DNA of 64,000 bases from Acidimicrobiaceae bacterium (GCA_020637235.1 JACJWG010000002.1:62001-126000); one strand, 5' to 3'; positions 7,545 through 16,828 are shown, numbered from the stretch's first letter. A program made the numbers and translations. Notes: generated from the letters alone by a model not told the origin.

Positions 7545-10500
7545 ATGCCAACGACCCTCGACTCGTCCCACCCCTACCCGATCCGGGTGCTCGGCCGCAT
7601 CGTGGTACGCCCGGCGCACGACCAGCCGGCCCAGGTGCTCGGGGGGTCGCGGCGCACGTTGCTGGCGCTGCTGGTGCTCGCCGGCGACGTCGGGGTGCAC
7701 GCGTCCGACCTGCCACCCGCTCGCGGGCGTCGAACGCCGCGCGACAACGGTGCGCTGCGCGTGGCGATCGGTCGTCTCCGGCCGCTGCTGCCGCCCGGCG
7801 CGCTGCCCACCGCGGTCGACGGGCGCTACCGGCTCGCTCTCGCCGCCGACGACGTCGACCACTGGCACCTGCGTCGCCTGGCGGTCGACGGCGACCTCAC
7901 CGCCGTGCCCGACGACCGACTCGTCCACCTGCTCACCCCGCACCTGCCGACGCTCGACGGCGAGACGGATCACGCCGACGACGTCCCGCGGATGCAAGAG
8001 GCGCTGCTGCTGCGGCTGACCGACGAACAACCCGACCGCATCACCGCTGCGCTCACCGACGTGTTGCTCGCCCAGGTGGCGGTGCACCCGCACCACGAGC
8101 GGCTCGTGGCCCTCACCGCCCGCTGCCTCGCTCGGGCCGGCGACCGACCGCGGGCGCTCGCCGTGATCGACGACAGCGTCACCGCACTGCACGCCCGGGG
8201 ACTCGCGGTGTCGCCGGCCTTGCGAGCGGTGCAGTCGTCGATCCTCGACGGCCACGACGTCGACATCGGCGTCGCACCAGAGGCCACGACGGCGATCGCC
8301 CACCGCGTCGAGACGGGCGTCGACGACCTTCCGCCCACGGTGCCGCAGGCACTCCGCCACCTCGAGCGCTCACCCCTGATCGGTCGCGACGCCGTCGTCG
8401 ACGCACTGGTGGCGGCCCGGGCGAGCGCGGCCATCAGCGTGGTGACCGGGCCGGCGGGATCGGGGCTCACCCGGCTGTGCGCCGAGTACGCCCGCCGCAT
8501 CGTCGACGCCGGCGGACGCGTGCGATACGTCGCGTGCCTGCCGAGCGGCGAGGCCGCCTTCGGGCCGATCGTGGCGGCCGTCCCCGAACTCGCCGACGAG
8601 ATCGCGAACGTCACGAGCGCCGGAGCAGGCGAACGCGGGGGCGACGGCACCGACGACGACCCATCGGTGCGGCGAGCACTCGCCTGGGCCACGATCGGCC
8701 GGCGGCTCGACGTACACGTCGGCGCAGGCGGGTCGCTCGTGATCGACGACTGCCAGTGGCTCGATTCCGCCACGACCGACTTCCTCTCGCACGCCGCGCG
8801 TCTCTCCGGACGGACATGGTCGATCGTCCTCGCCGGAACCGACGAGTCGAGATCGATCGTCCAGCGGTACACCGCCGGTGGCGCCGCGCATCACCGGCTC
8901 ACACCGCTCACCCCACCCGAGACGCACCGGCTGGTGCTGGCCGTCCGAGGTGATCTGAGCGGCCGGCGGGCATGGGGCATCGCACGCGAACTCCACCTCA
9001 GCTGTCGTGGTTGGCCGGGTCCGATCCTCGCGTTGCTCGCCGCCGGCGACGAGGCGCTGGCCGATCCCGACACCGCCGGCAGGAGTGCCGAGGAATGGTT
9101 CGACCGCATCGTGCGATCGCTCGAGACCCTCCCCCGACATCTCGGGGAGATCCTGTCGGCGGCCGAGTCGTCGCTCGAGCTCGACACGCTCGCCAAAGCG
9201 AGCGACCACGACGTCGACGACGTCATCGACGCGCTCGACAAGCTCGTGCGGGACGGTCTGGTGAACGAGCTCGGCATCGACGAGTTCGTCGTCGCCGACG
9301 CCGCCGTCCGGATGGCGTTCCGCCGTGCGACGCTCGCCCGGCGCTGGGCCGAGCACCACGAACGCCTCGCCGACCTGTGCGACGACCCGCACCGCCGTGC
9401 GCCCCACCTGCTGGCCGCCGTCCCCCGTGTCGCGGCACACGTCGCCGAGCGGGCGCTCCTCCACTCGGCGCGCACGTTCAGCGCGAACGGCGATCACCAC
9501 GAGGCGGCGAAGCGATTCGGACGCGCCCGCGCACTTGGCGCCACCGCGTGGCCCGTCGACGACCTGGTGGCTGCCACACGGTCGTTCGACCTCGCCGGCC
9601 TCCCGTCACTCGCCGACGAGTTGCGCGACGAGTACGTGCCCGTGCTGCTGGACGCTCGCGACGCTGCCGGCGCCCTGCGCGTGGTGACGAGCGGGCTGCC
9701 CGAGGCCGAACCGATCGGTGGCAGCTCTCGGTTGCTCGAACGGTTGTGCTCGATCCCCGCCGACGAGCTCGACCAGCGAGGTCGCTGGATGCTGTCGGCG
9801 CACCTGGCCCGCCAGCACGGGATCGCCGGCGGGCTCGACGCAGCGGCCGACCGATGTGAGGACGCGCACCGGCTGGCCGCCGACGACGACCAGCGCTTCG
9901 TCTCGATCGTGCTCGAGCGGTGGCTCGACGGCGGCCGGTCGGCGCCCGAGGCGCGCCTCGCCCTGCTGGACCGCACGGCGGACCTGGAGCTCGGCGTCCC
10001 CGCCACCGCGGAGCGGCTCGTGCTCCTCGCGGTCGACGGGTACGAGGCCGGCGACCTCGCGCTGGCGGCAGACGCTGTCGAACGTCTGCGCGCGATGGGC
10101 ACCTCGTGTCCGCCGGTGCGCCAGTGGCACCTCGCGCTGTTCGATGCCGTGCTCGCCGCCGATGCAGGACGGCTCGCCGAGGCCGCCGCGATGCGCCTGC
10201 GGGCTCATCAGCTCGGCTCCTCGTTCGGTCTCGTCGAGGCCGACGTCGCCTTCCGCGGTGCCGAGTTCGTGATCACACGCCTGTTCGCCGCCGCTCCCGG
10301 TCGCACACGCCCGGCGGCCGGCGAGCGGCGCACGAGCGTCGATGCGTCCATGCTGATCTCCTCGCCGCTCGCTGCTGCGGCCACTGCGCTCCGGCTGGCC
10401 GATCGCGGCGATCTCGACGCGGCGGGTGCACTCGCCGAGGCGGTCACCCGCGACGTGCTCGATCGACCCGTGTCGGGAGGGCTCGCCGCGATCGCGCTCG

Positions 10501-10847
10501 TCAGTGGGCTCCTCCCACGCGGCGCCCTCGCCGACCGCGCGGCGAGCACCTTCGAGCCCCGCCGCGACTCGCTGCTGCTCGTCGGCGCCGGTGCGGCGTC
10601 GCTCGGGCCCGTGGCACAGTTCCTGGTGCCGCTCGCCGCGGACGCCACCGAACGACGAGCGCTCCGCCGTCTCGCGGTCGACGTGGCCGACCGATGCGGC
10701 GCACTGTTGTGGCGGGCGATCACCCGCCGCGACCTGCTCGCGGCCGACGACCCGATCGACCCGGACCGACGAGCGGTGGTCCGCCGCGAACTCGACGCAC
10801 TCGTCGCCGGCACCGAGCTCGAGCCGCTGATCACGGGCCGCCACTGA
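7545..10847 (+). CDS. Large SARP/AAA-type regulatory ATPase (1,100 aa)
   Basis: Residues 1-90 resemble the winged-helix of SARP/BTAD regulators (IRVLGRIVV, then RRTLLALLVLAGDVGV and LRVAIGRLRPLL). A BTAD-like helical segment runs to about 240. An AAA/STAND ATPase domain starts at SPLIGRDAVVDAL, with Walker A GPAGSGLT at about 302 and Walker B LVIDDCQWLD at about 398. The remaining 600 residues are Ala- and Leu-rich helices, probably TPR-like, and no LuxR-type HTH is visible at the end. A role as a transcription factor activated by a ligand or partner is inferred from family knowledge; the target is unknown. It starts 99 nt after the glycosyltransferase gene, and no strong ribosome site is seen at ATG 7545. 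Confidence 0.7.
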   Translation: MPTTLDSSHPYPIRVLGRIVVRPAHDQPAQVLGGSRRTLLALLVLAGDVGVHASDLPPARGRRTPRDNGALRVAIGRLRPLLPPGALPTAVDGRYRLALAADDVDHWHLRRLAVDGDLTAVPDDRLVHLLTPHLPTLDGETDHADDVPRMQEALLLRLTDEQPDRITAALTDVLLAQVAVHPHHERLVALTARCLARAGDRPRALAVIDDSVTALHARGLAVSPALRAVQSSILDGHDVDIGVAPEATTAIAHRVETGVDDLPPTVPQALRHLERSPLIGRDAVVDALVAARASAAISVVTGPAGSGLTRLCAEYARRIVDAGGRVRYVACLPSGEAAFGPIVAAVPELADEIANVTSAGAGERGGDGTDDDPSVRRALAWATIGRRLDVHVGAGGSLVIDDCQWLDSATTDFLSHAARLSGRTWSIVLAGTDESRSIVQRYTAGGAAHHRLTPLTPPETHRLVLAVRGDLSGRRAWGIARELHLSCRGWPGPILALLAAGDEALADPDTAGRSAEEWFDRIVRSLETLPRHLGEILSAAESSLELDTLAKASDHDVDDVIDALDKLVRDGLVNELGIDEFVVADAAVRMAFRRATLARRWAEHHERLADLCDDPHRRAPHLLAAVPRVAAHVAERALLHSARTFSANGDHHEAAKRFGRARALGATAWPVDDLVAATRSFDLAGLPSLADELRDEYVPVLLDARDAAGALRVVTSGLPEAEPIGGSSRLLERLCSIPADELDQRGRWMLSAHLARQHGIAGGLDAAADRCEDAHRLAADDDQRFVSIVLERWLDGGRSAPEARLALLDRTADLELGVPATAERLVLLAVDGYEAGDLALAADAVERLRAMGTSCPPVRQWHLALFDAVLAADAGRLAEAAAMRLRAHQLGSSFGLVEADVAFRGAEFVITRLFAAAPGRTRPAAGERRTSVDASMLISSPLAAAATALRLADRGDLDAAGALAEAVTRDVLDRPVSGGLAAIALVSGLLPRGALADRAASTFEPRRDSLLLVGAGAASLGPVAQFLVPLAADATERRALRRLAVDVADRCGALLWRAITRRDLLAADDPIDPDRRAVVRRELDALVAGTELEPLITGRH

Positions 10848-11076
10848 ATTTCGACGCTTCGTCGCAGCCGAGTGGGGGCCGGCACTTCCGCCGCGCCGAC
10901 CCCCACCCGCGGTGAGCGACACCGGGCGGGGCCGCTCGGCTGCGACTCCGGGACCGGAATCCGCAACGGTTCGACCGTACCGAGGTGAGTCGGTGCGTTC
11001 TGTTCGGATCCGCACACTTCGACCAAGAACCCCCGATGACGCCCATGCGCTGTCACCAGCGGGCCGCTCGTACGTC

Positions 11077-12816
11077 ATGTCGGAGGTGACCACGTCGTTC
11101 CCTCCCCCGCCCCCGGCCGGCCACGGCCGCGACCCGAGTGCGCTCGACGACGAGACCGCGCAGCGTTCGCCGGTGGGGTCGTCCTTCGCACCGCCTGCGC
11201 CACCGATCTCGCCGGCGCCACCCCCTCCGACGTCATCCGCGACTGTGGAACTCGACGACCCATCAACGGATGGGCCGGACGGACCGGCTCGTCGGCGACG
11301 GGTGATGGTGCTGGCAGCGCTCGCTGCCGTCGCGGCGCTGGTCGTGGTGGCCGTCGTCGTGATCGTCGGCGGCGGCGACGACACGGCCGCGGCGCGCACG
11401 CTCGCGTTCACCGAGCGCTGGGAGGTGTCGCTCGCGTCGCTCGACATCACCGACGAGGGCGACGTCGGCCTGCTGTGGGGCACCGGCGACCAGCTGGTGT
11501 TCGGCACCATCGGCGCGTTCGACGACGAGGACCTCGTCTTCGCCCTCGACGCCACCACCGGCGACGTGCTCTGGGACGTGGACGTGGCTGCCACGGAGGT
11601 GGCACCCCGTGCCGAACTCGTCGACGACACCCTGCTCGTCGCGACCTGGGACGACCGCACCGAGTTCGGCGTGTTCCGAAACCGTGGCGAGGGCATGCTG
11701 CTGGCGCTCGATCCCGAGACCGGCGACGAGCGGTGGCGTGTCGACGAGATCGCCCCGATGCGCCAGGCACCGGTGGTGCTCGACGGCGGCCGGGTACTCG
11801 TCACGCGGGCAGCCCGGCAGATCGCGGACGCCGACGGCGAGGTGCAGGTGCTCGACATCGGCAGCGGCGACGAGGTGCTCGACATCGACGCGCGCGACGA
11901 CCAGCGGCTGAAGCTGGTCGAGGCCCGCCGCGACCTGGTGGTCGTCACGCTCGAAGGCGCCGGCGAGCCGGCGGAGGCGATCGCCTACGCCGCCGACGGC
12001 GACGAGCTGTGGCGCACGGAGATGGAGCGCCCGTTGGGGCGCTGGCGGACGATCGCCGCCCACCTCGACGCATCGACCGGTCCGATCTTCATCGACACCT
12101 TCGAGGGATCCGTGGCGTTCGACGCGGACGACGGCGACGAGTTGTGGCGGACGGAGATGGTGCTCGCCGGCAACGTGTTCACCGCACCCGAGCTCGGCGT
12201 GCTCGCCGTGTGCACCGACCGATCGCAAGGGTTCGGGCTGTACGTGTTCGACCTCGCGACCGGTGACGAGCTGTGGGACGTCGAGCTCGATCCCGGCGCC
12301 GGCTTCCACGGGTTCTCGCACGGCGCGGCGCTCGTCAGCACCGACGGTCTGAGCGGCGACGCCTGCGAACCCGACCTCACGTTCGCGACCGGCGACGACC
12401 TCGTCGCGCACGACCCCCGCACCGGCGACGAGCGGTGGCGACTCGACGACGACGATCACGAGTACGTGATGTCGCGACCGAGCGGCGTGCACACCGTCGG
12501 CGCACCCGGCGACTACGACTGGATCTCCGCCACCGACGAGCGCGACGACCCGGCCGTGGCATCGCTGATCGATCCGACGACCGGCGAGGTGCTGGTGGAC
12601 TCGGCGTTCGAGGAGAACGACCGGTATCGGGCGTTCGCCGGCCTCGACGGCGTACCGGTCCTGCTGGTGGGCACCGAGGACGACGAACTGGTGATCTCCG
12701 ACCCGACCGGCGCCTCCGAGGAGGAGTTCCGCTTCGACGAGGACAGCTCGCTCGCCGGCTACGCGAACGGCGTGCTCTACGTGAACGACGAGGGGCGGCT
12801 CACCGCGATCGGCTGA
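11077..12816 (+). CDS. Membrane-anchored PQQ-like beta-propeller protein
   Basis: The 579-residue product has a Pro-rich cytoplasmic N-terminus (about 75 residues), a single membrane helix at about 76-98 (VLAALAAVAALVVVAVVVIV), and an outer domain built of PQQ-like beta-propeller repeats. The repeats end in motifs such as GDVLWDVDV, GDERWRVDE, GDELWRTEM (twice) and GDELWDVEL. The catalytic residues of quinoprotein dehydrogenases are not recognisable, so a scaffold or sensor role is more likely. The ATG at 11077 gives the membrane anchor; the frame is open upstream to 10912 but that extension is Arg-rich and unconvincing. The 229 nt before this gene hold no other recognisable element. The domain is unusually rich in Asp and Glu. 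Confidence 0.72.
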   Translation: MSEVTTSFPPPPPAGHGRDPSALDDETAQRSPVGSSFAPPAPPISPAPPPPTSSATVELDDPSTDGPDGPARRRRVMVLAALAAVAALVVVAVVVIVGGGDDTAAARTLAFTERWEVSLASLDITDEGDVGLLWGTGDQLVFGTIGAFDDEDLVFALDATTGDVLWDVDVAATEVAPRAELVDDTLLVATWDDRTEFGVFRNRGEGMLLALDPETGDERWRVDEIAPMRQAPVVLDGGRVLVTRAARQIADADGEVQVLDIGSGDEVLDIDARDDQRLKLVEARRDLVVVTLEGAGEPAEAIAYAADGDELWRTEMERPLGRWRTIAAHLDASTGPIFIDTFEGSVAFDADDGDELWRTEMVLAGNVFTAPELGVLAVCTDRSQGFGLYVFDLATGDELWDVELDPGAGFHGFSHGAALVSTDGLSGDACEPDLTFATGDDLVAHDPRTGDERWRLDDDDHEYVMSRPSGVHTVGAPGDYDWISATDERDDPAVASLIDPTTGEVLVDSAFEENDRYRAFAGLDGVPVLLVGTEDDELVISDPTGASEEEFRFDEDSSLAGYANGVLYVNDEGRLTAIG

Positions 12817-12847
12817 CCATCCGGACGGGCGTCATCGGCGGAGCGGA

Positions 12848-13483
12848 TCACGCACCGACGCGGCCGTGCGAGCGGGCCGGGTTGCCCGACACCACCGCAC
12901 CGTCGGGCACGTCGTTCATCACCACGGCGCCGGGCGACACCACGGCGCGGGCACCGATCGTCACGTTGGGCACCACGGTGGCACCCGCGCCGATGAACGT
13001 GCCGCCGCCCACGCGCACACCACCGCACAGTGCCGCCCGCGGCGACACGTGCACGAAGTCGCCCACTACGCAGTCGTGGTCGACGCTCGCGTTGGTGTTC
13101 ACGATCACGCCCCGCCCGAGGCGGGCAGCGGCGTTCACCACCGCGCCCGGCAACACCGCCGAGCCACCACCGATCACCGCGGCCGGCGACACCACCGCGT
13201 GACGGCTGATCGCCACGGTGCTCAGCAGCCCTTCGCTGTCGCAGCGCGAGGTGAGCGCCGCCCGTGCGGCGTTGTCGCCGATCGCGACGAACACCCGCTC
13301 CGCGCCCTTGGTGCGCACCACGGCCGGCAGGTCGGCGTCGAGCCCGAGCACCGGGACCGGCAACCCGTCCACTCCCGTACCGTCGCCGCTCACCGCGCCC
13401 ACCACCTGGTGGCCGGGGTCGTCGTGCAACGCCTCGAGGCACACCCTCGCATGGCCGCCCGCACCGACCAGCACCACCTTCAC
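12848..13483 (-). CDS. NeuD/PglD-family sugar O-acyltransferase
   Basis: The 211-residue protein begins VKVVLVGAGGHARVCLEAL, the Rossmann-like N-terminal domain of NeuD/PglD proteins, and residues about 90-205 form a left-handed beta helix of hexapeptide repeats (VIGGGSAVLPGAVV, IGARAVVSPGAVV). The conserved His of the family is in NASVDHDCVVGDFVH. Such enzymes transfer acetyl from acetyl-CoA to amino or hydroxyl groups of nucleotide sugars or of glycans, which suits this polysaccharide region. The GTG at 13483 matches the family N-terminus; a GTG at 13546 would add 21 residues without homology. It lies just downstream of the EEP gene on the same strand. Confidence 0.83.
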   Translation of the reverse strand: MKVVLVGAGGHARVCLEALHDDPGHQVVGAVSGDGTGVDGLPVPVLGLDADLPAVVRTKGAERVFVAIGDNAARAALTSRCDSEGLLSTVAISRHAVVSPAAVIGGGSAVLPGAVVNAAARLGRGVIVNTNASVDHDCVVGDFVHVSPRAALCGGVRVGGGTFIGAGATVVPNVTIGARAVVSPGAVVMNDVPDGAVVSGNPARSHGRVGA

Positions 13484-13547
13484 CGCCGGCTCGTCACGTC
13501 CGAACGCGCCCTGCTCGACCTCGTTGCCGCCCGCCACGCGCCGCACC

Positions 13548-14423
13548 CTACTCAGGCGGTCGGCGGAGTTCGGCGATGACCCCCCGATGGTCGGAGCCCC
13601 GCACCTTCACGACGCGGGCTCCCTGCACCGACCAGTCGGCCGGCACCACCACGTGGTCGATGCGCATCGCGAGCACCGGGTACCACGGCCACCCCGGAAA
13701 GGTGGTCCGCGGTCGCCCGGTGCGCATCGCGTCGAGCCGACCGCTCGTCAGCCACCGGTAGGCGATCTGCCGGTCGGTGAGGTTGAGATCGCCGGCCACC
13801 ACGGTGTGCGGCTCGCGTCGGGCCAGCTCGGCCAGCTCGGCGATCCCGTCACGACAGGTGTCGAGTCGGGCGGTGCCGAGCGACGGGCTGGCGAACACCA
13901 CGGCGCGAGGCATGTGCGCGGCGAGCAGCTGGAACCGGAACGGGCCGTGTACACGCACGTGCAGCACCTCGCCCGGGCCGGCCGGGTCGGGGAGGCGCTC
14001 GAGCGGGAAGTGCGAGTAGACGCCGTGGCCTCGCGGACCCCCGATCGTGAGCACCTCGTGGTGTTCGAACGCCCCCGACAGCACGTCGTGCACCTCGTGG
14101 CTGAGCTCGCTCACCACCACCACGTCGGGCACGTGCGACACGATGCTCGCCGCGAACCCGCGCATCCGCCGGTTCTTGTACCAGCAGTTCGCAGCCAGCA
14201 CCCGAACCGCCGCCACGCCCGCGGCGGGCGGCGGCGACACGGCACGACGGCGCGGCCACCACGACCACACGAGGAGCGCGACGCCGGCCACGACGAGGAC
14301 GAGGACCGTCCACGCCGGCAGGCCCGGCCACCACGCACCGATCACGGCCACCACGAACGAGAGCGCGGCGACGCCCGGACGGGCGATCGAGAACAGGTCG
14401 TCCACGTCCCGCCACGATCGCAC
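13548..14423 (-). CDS. Membrane-anchored endonuclease/exonuclease/phosphatase family protein
   Basis: The 291-residue protein has two membrane helices in its first 70 residues (ALSFVVAVIGAWW and AWTVLVLVVAGVALLVWSWW) and then an EEP domain, probably outside the membrane. The signature residues are present: ANCWYKN, the catalytic VAGDLNLTD, RIDHVVVP and the final SDHRGV. Family members cleave phosphodiesters in nucleic acids, inositol phosphates or sphingomyelin; the substrate here is not predictable. The GTG at 14423 is preferred because a TACCAT -10 box ends 6 nt before it; an upstream ATG at 14465 would add 14 residues. Confidence 0.82.
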   Translation of the reverse strand: MRSWRDVDDLFSIARPGVAALSFVVAVIGAWWPGLPAWTVLVLVVAGVALLVWSWWPRRRAVSPPPAAGVAAVRVLAANCWYKNRRMRGFAASIVSHVPDVVVVSELSHEVHDVLSGAFEHHEVLTIGGPRGHGVYSHFPLERLPDPAGPGEVLHVRVHGPFRFQLLAAHMPRAVVFASPSLGTARLDTCRDGIAELAELARREPHTVVAGDLNLTDRQIAYRWLTSGRLDAMRTGRPRTTFPGWPWYPVLAMRIDHVVVPADWSVQGARVVKVRGSDHRGVIAELRRPPE

Positions 14424-14429
14424 CGGACC

Positions 14430-14435
14430 ATGGTA
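14430..14435 (-). promoter_or_regulatory. -10 box (TACCAT) of leaderless EEP gene
   Basis: On the minus strand TACCAT ends 6 nt before the GTG at 14423, the spacing seen at many genes in this window. Confidence 0.5.
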
Positions 14436-14567
14436 GGGACCAGAGCCGCGCCTGAGCCGCCACATCGCAGACGACCCAGGCGCGCGACCTGGGTGGCATC
14501 GGGGGTGCCGGCCGCCCGATCGCTCGAGGACAGTGACCTCCTCGGGCTCTCTTGGTCATCCGCAAGA

Positions 14568-14649
14568 TTGACCAGTGGTCAACGTAGCACGGGCTACGCG
14601 AACGCTCGAACCCGAACGCCGTTCGGATTGGTCTGGTCTGCAGACCAAT
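14568..14649. promoter_or_regulatory. Cluster of palindromes upstream of the TetR gene
   Basis: Four dyads fall within 82 bp: TTGACCAGTGGTCAA (14568-14582), CGTAGC-ACGG-GCTACG (14583-14598), CCGAACGCCGTTCGG (14612-14626) and GGTCTGCAGACC (14635-14646). The last is nested in ATTGGTCT...AGACCAAT (14627-14649). TetR proteins bind such dyads and commonly repress their own gene. The last dyad overlaps the expected -35 position for the -10 box at 14664. Confidence 0.6.
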
Positions 14650-14663
14650 GACGTCGCGATGGC

Positions 14664-14669
14664 TACGCT
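14664..14669 (+). promoter_or_regulatory. -10 box (TACGCT) of leaderless TetR gene
   Basis: TACGCT ends 8 nt before the GTG at 14678, and the palindromic operators lie directly upstream. Confidence 0.45.
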
Positions 14670-14677
14670 GCACCGCC

Positions 14678-15424
14678 GTGACGGACGGGGCATCCGACGA
14701 ACGGACCACGCGCGACCGCCTGCTCGACGCCGGGGTCGAGATCGTCCAGGAGCACTTCGCCGCCGTCGGCGAGCGCATCGGGGCCGGGTTCCAGTTCGTC
14801 TCCCCGACGGAGGTGGCTCGACGAGCCGGCGTGAGCAAGGGGATGCTCTACCACTGCTGGGGCGGCCACGACGGCAGCGCCTTCGACCGCTACCTCACCG
14901 ACCTCGCGGCACGCACGCTCGAACAGATGGCCCAGCCGGAGGTGCTGCGACACGAGGCCGAGCGGCTCCGCGACGCCGGGGTGGGCCTCGACGCCGTCGT
15001 GAAGCTGCTGGCCGGGATCGAGCTCACCAGCGTGGTCGACGAGCCCGAACGGCGGCTCTCCCTGCTGCAGTCGCTGACGTGGATCACCTACTCCGCCAAC
15101 ACCGCCATCGCGGCAGCGCTCAACGAGGCCAACGACCGTACCTACGCCAGCCTCGCCGACATGTACGACGTCGTCCTGCCCGTGTTCGGGCGGCGCATGC
15201 GCGCCGCTCGCGACCGGCGCGCCGGCCGCCCCCTCGACACCGGCGACCTCGCCCGCGCCCTGTCGTGCGTGACGGAGGGCTTCGCCGGCGAGGCGCTGCA
15301 CGACCGCCGCGTGCTCGACGCCGACATCTCGTGGCCGATCGACGGCACCGACGAGCCGACCACGTTGTACGCCATCTGCCTGATGAGCGTCGTCACCGCG
15401 CTCACCGAACCCGTGCCGACCTGA
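14678..15424 (+). CDS. TetR-family transcriptional regulator
   Basis: The 248-residue protein has an N-terminal HTH: RDRLLDAGVEIVQEHF, then FVSPTEVARRAGVSKGMLYH, where the recognition helix is followed by the usual Y-H/Y-W turn. The C-terminal ligand-binding part is unclassified. The HTH is offset by an unusual insertion (AVGERIGAGFQF) between helix 1 and helix 2. GTG 14678 is chosen because a -10 box lies 8 nt upstream; ATG 14648 is an in-frame alternative but lies inside the operator region. It is likely autoregulated through the palindromes at 14568-14649. The divergent EEP gene starts 254 nt away and may share control. Confidence 0.82.
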   Translation: MTDGASDERTTRDRLLDAGVEIVQEHFAAVGERIGAGFQFVSPTEVARRAGVSKGMLYHCWGGHDGSAFDRYLTDLAARTLEQMAQPEVLRHEAERLRDAGVGLDAVVKLLAGIELTSVVDEPERRLSLLQSLTWITYSANTAIAAALNEANDRTYASLADMYDVVLPVFGRRMRAARDRRAGRPLDTGDLARALSCVTEGFAGEALHDRRVLDADISWPIDGTDEPTTLYAICLMSVVTALTEPVPT

Positions 15425-15527
15425 CGCCACCGAAACCCGGACTCGACACCGCCATCCGGATCATGACCTTGGTCCGTGCCATCGGGCTCGACCGTCGATC
15501 ACCATGACGGCGGCGAAAGGGGTTCCG

Positions 15528-16196
15528 ATGTCATCGCTCCTGCACCCGCACGTCCTCGTCACACCGCGTCGACGCCGCCTCGGCGCCCTGATCGGGGTGA
15601 TCGCGCTCGGCGCGCTGCTCGTGGGCGGCGCGAGCCCCACGGACGCCGCACCGGGTCCGATCCCCGATCGGGACGCTGAGACCGCCACGGCGCGCGGCGA
15701 CGCCCCCGGACCCGTCGAGCGGCTCGCCGACCGCGGCGCCGCGCGGGTCACCTCCCGCACCGCCGCACCGGCGCCGGCGGCCGCGCACACCGAGGGCATC
15801 GCCGGCGGCTACGTCTTCGTGCCGATCACGCCGTACCGCACCTTCGACTCGCGCGACTACGTCGACGGATGGATGCTCGGCGGTGACGAAGTGGTGTTCA
15901 CCGTGCTCACCAACTCCTCGGACGTGCCGATGATCCCGCCGACCGCGGTGGCCGTCACCTACAACCTCACGGTCACCAACACCCTCGGCCAGGGCTACTG
16001 CGCGCTGTACCCCGGGCCCGCGTCGTGGCCGGGCAACTCGTCGATCAACTGGACCGGCACCGACCAGACCCTCGCGAACGGTGGCACGGTCGCGATCGGC
16101 TTCTACCGAGAGGCCGGCGAGGTGTCGGTCTACTGCGGACCGGCGAACATCAACGGCACCGACTACGTGCTCGACATCACGGGGTACTACCTCTGA
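15528..16196 (+). CDS. Small secreted protein made of one DTR-type module
   Basis: The 222-residue product has a basic start (PRRRRLGALIGVIALGALL) that forms a signal peptide with likely cleavage after TDAA, a variable linker to about residue 95, and one C-terminal module beginning FVPITPYRTFDSRDY and ending DYVLDITGYYL. The module has the layout of the three modules at the end of the protease at 148-3627: P-x-R-x-x-D-x-R at the start, a central NLT, and a final V-D-I-T-G. Two pairs of cysteines in the module may form disulfides. AGGGG at 15517-15522 supports ATG 15528 over ATG 15504. Function unknown; likely cell-surface. Confidence 0.72.
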   Translation: MSSLLHPHVLVTPRRRRLGALIGVIALGALLVGGASPTDAAPGPIPDRDAETATARGDAPGPVERLADRGAARVTSRTAAPAPAAAHTEGIAGGYVFVPITPYRTFDSRDYVDGWMLGGDEVVFTVLTNSSDVPMIPPTAVAVTYNLTVTNTLGQGYCALYPGPASWPGNSSINWTGTDQTLANGGTVAIGFYREAGEVSVYCGPANINGTDYVLDITGYYL

Positions 16197-16243
16197 CGAC
16201 GGGCTCGGCGCGTGGCCAGAACGACACGCGCTGCGTTTGCCAG

Positions 16244-16249
16244 TACCGT
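16244..16249 (+). promoter_or_regulatory. -10 box (TACCGT) of leaderless tyrosine phosphatase gene
   Basis: TACCGT ends 8 nt before ATG 16258 and is part of the palindrome GTACCGTGGTAC (16243-16254). Confidence 0.4.
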
Positions 16250-16257
16250 GGTACGAC

Positions 16258-16818
16258 ATGGTGCCGGATTTCCGCGTGCTCTGCGTGAGCACCTACGACC
16301 GAACCCGGTCGCCCCTGATCGCGGCACTGCTGCGCGCCGAGGTGGCACGCCGTGAGCTGCGACTCGACGTCGCGACCGCCGGCATCGTCGCCACCGGGGG
16401 CCGCGTCACCTACGAGGTGTCGGTGCACCTCCAGTCGCGCGACATCGACGTGCAGGCCCACCGCGCCCAGCTGCTGCTCGAGAGCCACGTCCGCGAGTCG
16501 GGGCTCGTGCTGACGACCGACCCCGAACACGTCACCAACATCGTGTCGCGCTGGCCGGAGGCCTACCCGAAGACGTTCACCATGTGCGAGCTCGTCGCCC
16601 TCGCCGGACGCGTCGGTGGCCGGCTCGGCGATGCGCTCTCGGCCTGGACCCCGCTGCTGCACGCCGGCCGGCCGCCGATCGAGCGGTACCCCACCACGGC
16701 GAGCGGGGTCGACCACCTCCGCCTCGTCGAGCCGCCGAGCGGCGACCGCGACGCGTGGACGCAGTTGTTCGACACGGCCGACGAACTCTGTCAACGGCTG
16801 GTGAAGGCACTCGACTGA
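16258..16818 (+). CDS. Low-molecular-weight protein-tyrosine-phosphatase-like protein
   Basis: The 186-residue protein begins with the LMW-PTP phosphate loop C-x5-R-T as CVSTYDRTRSP at about residues 9-19, so the catalytic Cys and Arg are kept. The loop differs from the usual C-x-G-N-x-C-R-S. Near the C-terminus the usual D-P general acid appears to be E-P (LVEPPSGDRDAW), which would slow catalysis if the alignment is right. In polysaccharide loci such enzymes dephosphorylate BY-kinases; a BY-kinase-like protein lies at 33879-35276 but is itself degenerate. Arsenate-reductase-like activity is the alternative. Confidence 0.72.
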   Translation: MVPDFRVLCVSTYDRTRSPLIAALLRAEVARRELRLDVATAGIVATGGRVTYEVSVHLQSRDIDVQAHRAQLLLESHVRESGLVLTTDPEHVTNIVSRWPEAYPKTFTMCELVALAGRVGGRLGDALSAWTPLLHAGRPPIERYPTTASGVDHLRLVEPPSGDRDAWTQLFDTADELCQRLVKALD

Positions 16819-16828
16819 TCGGCGCCGA

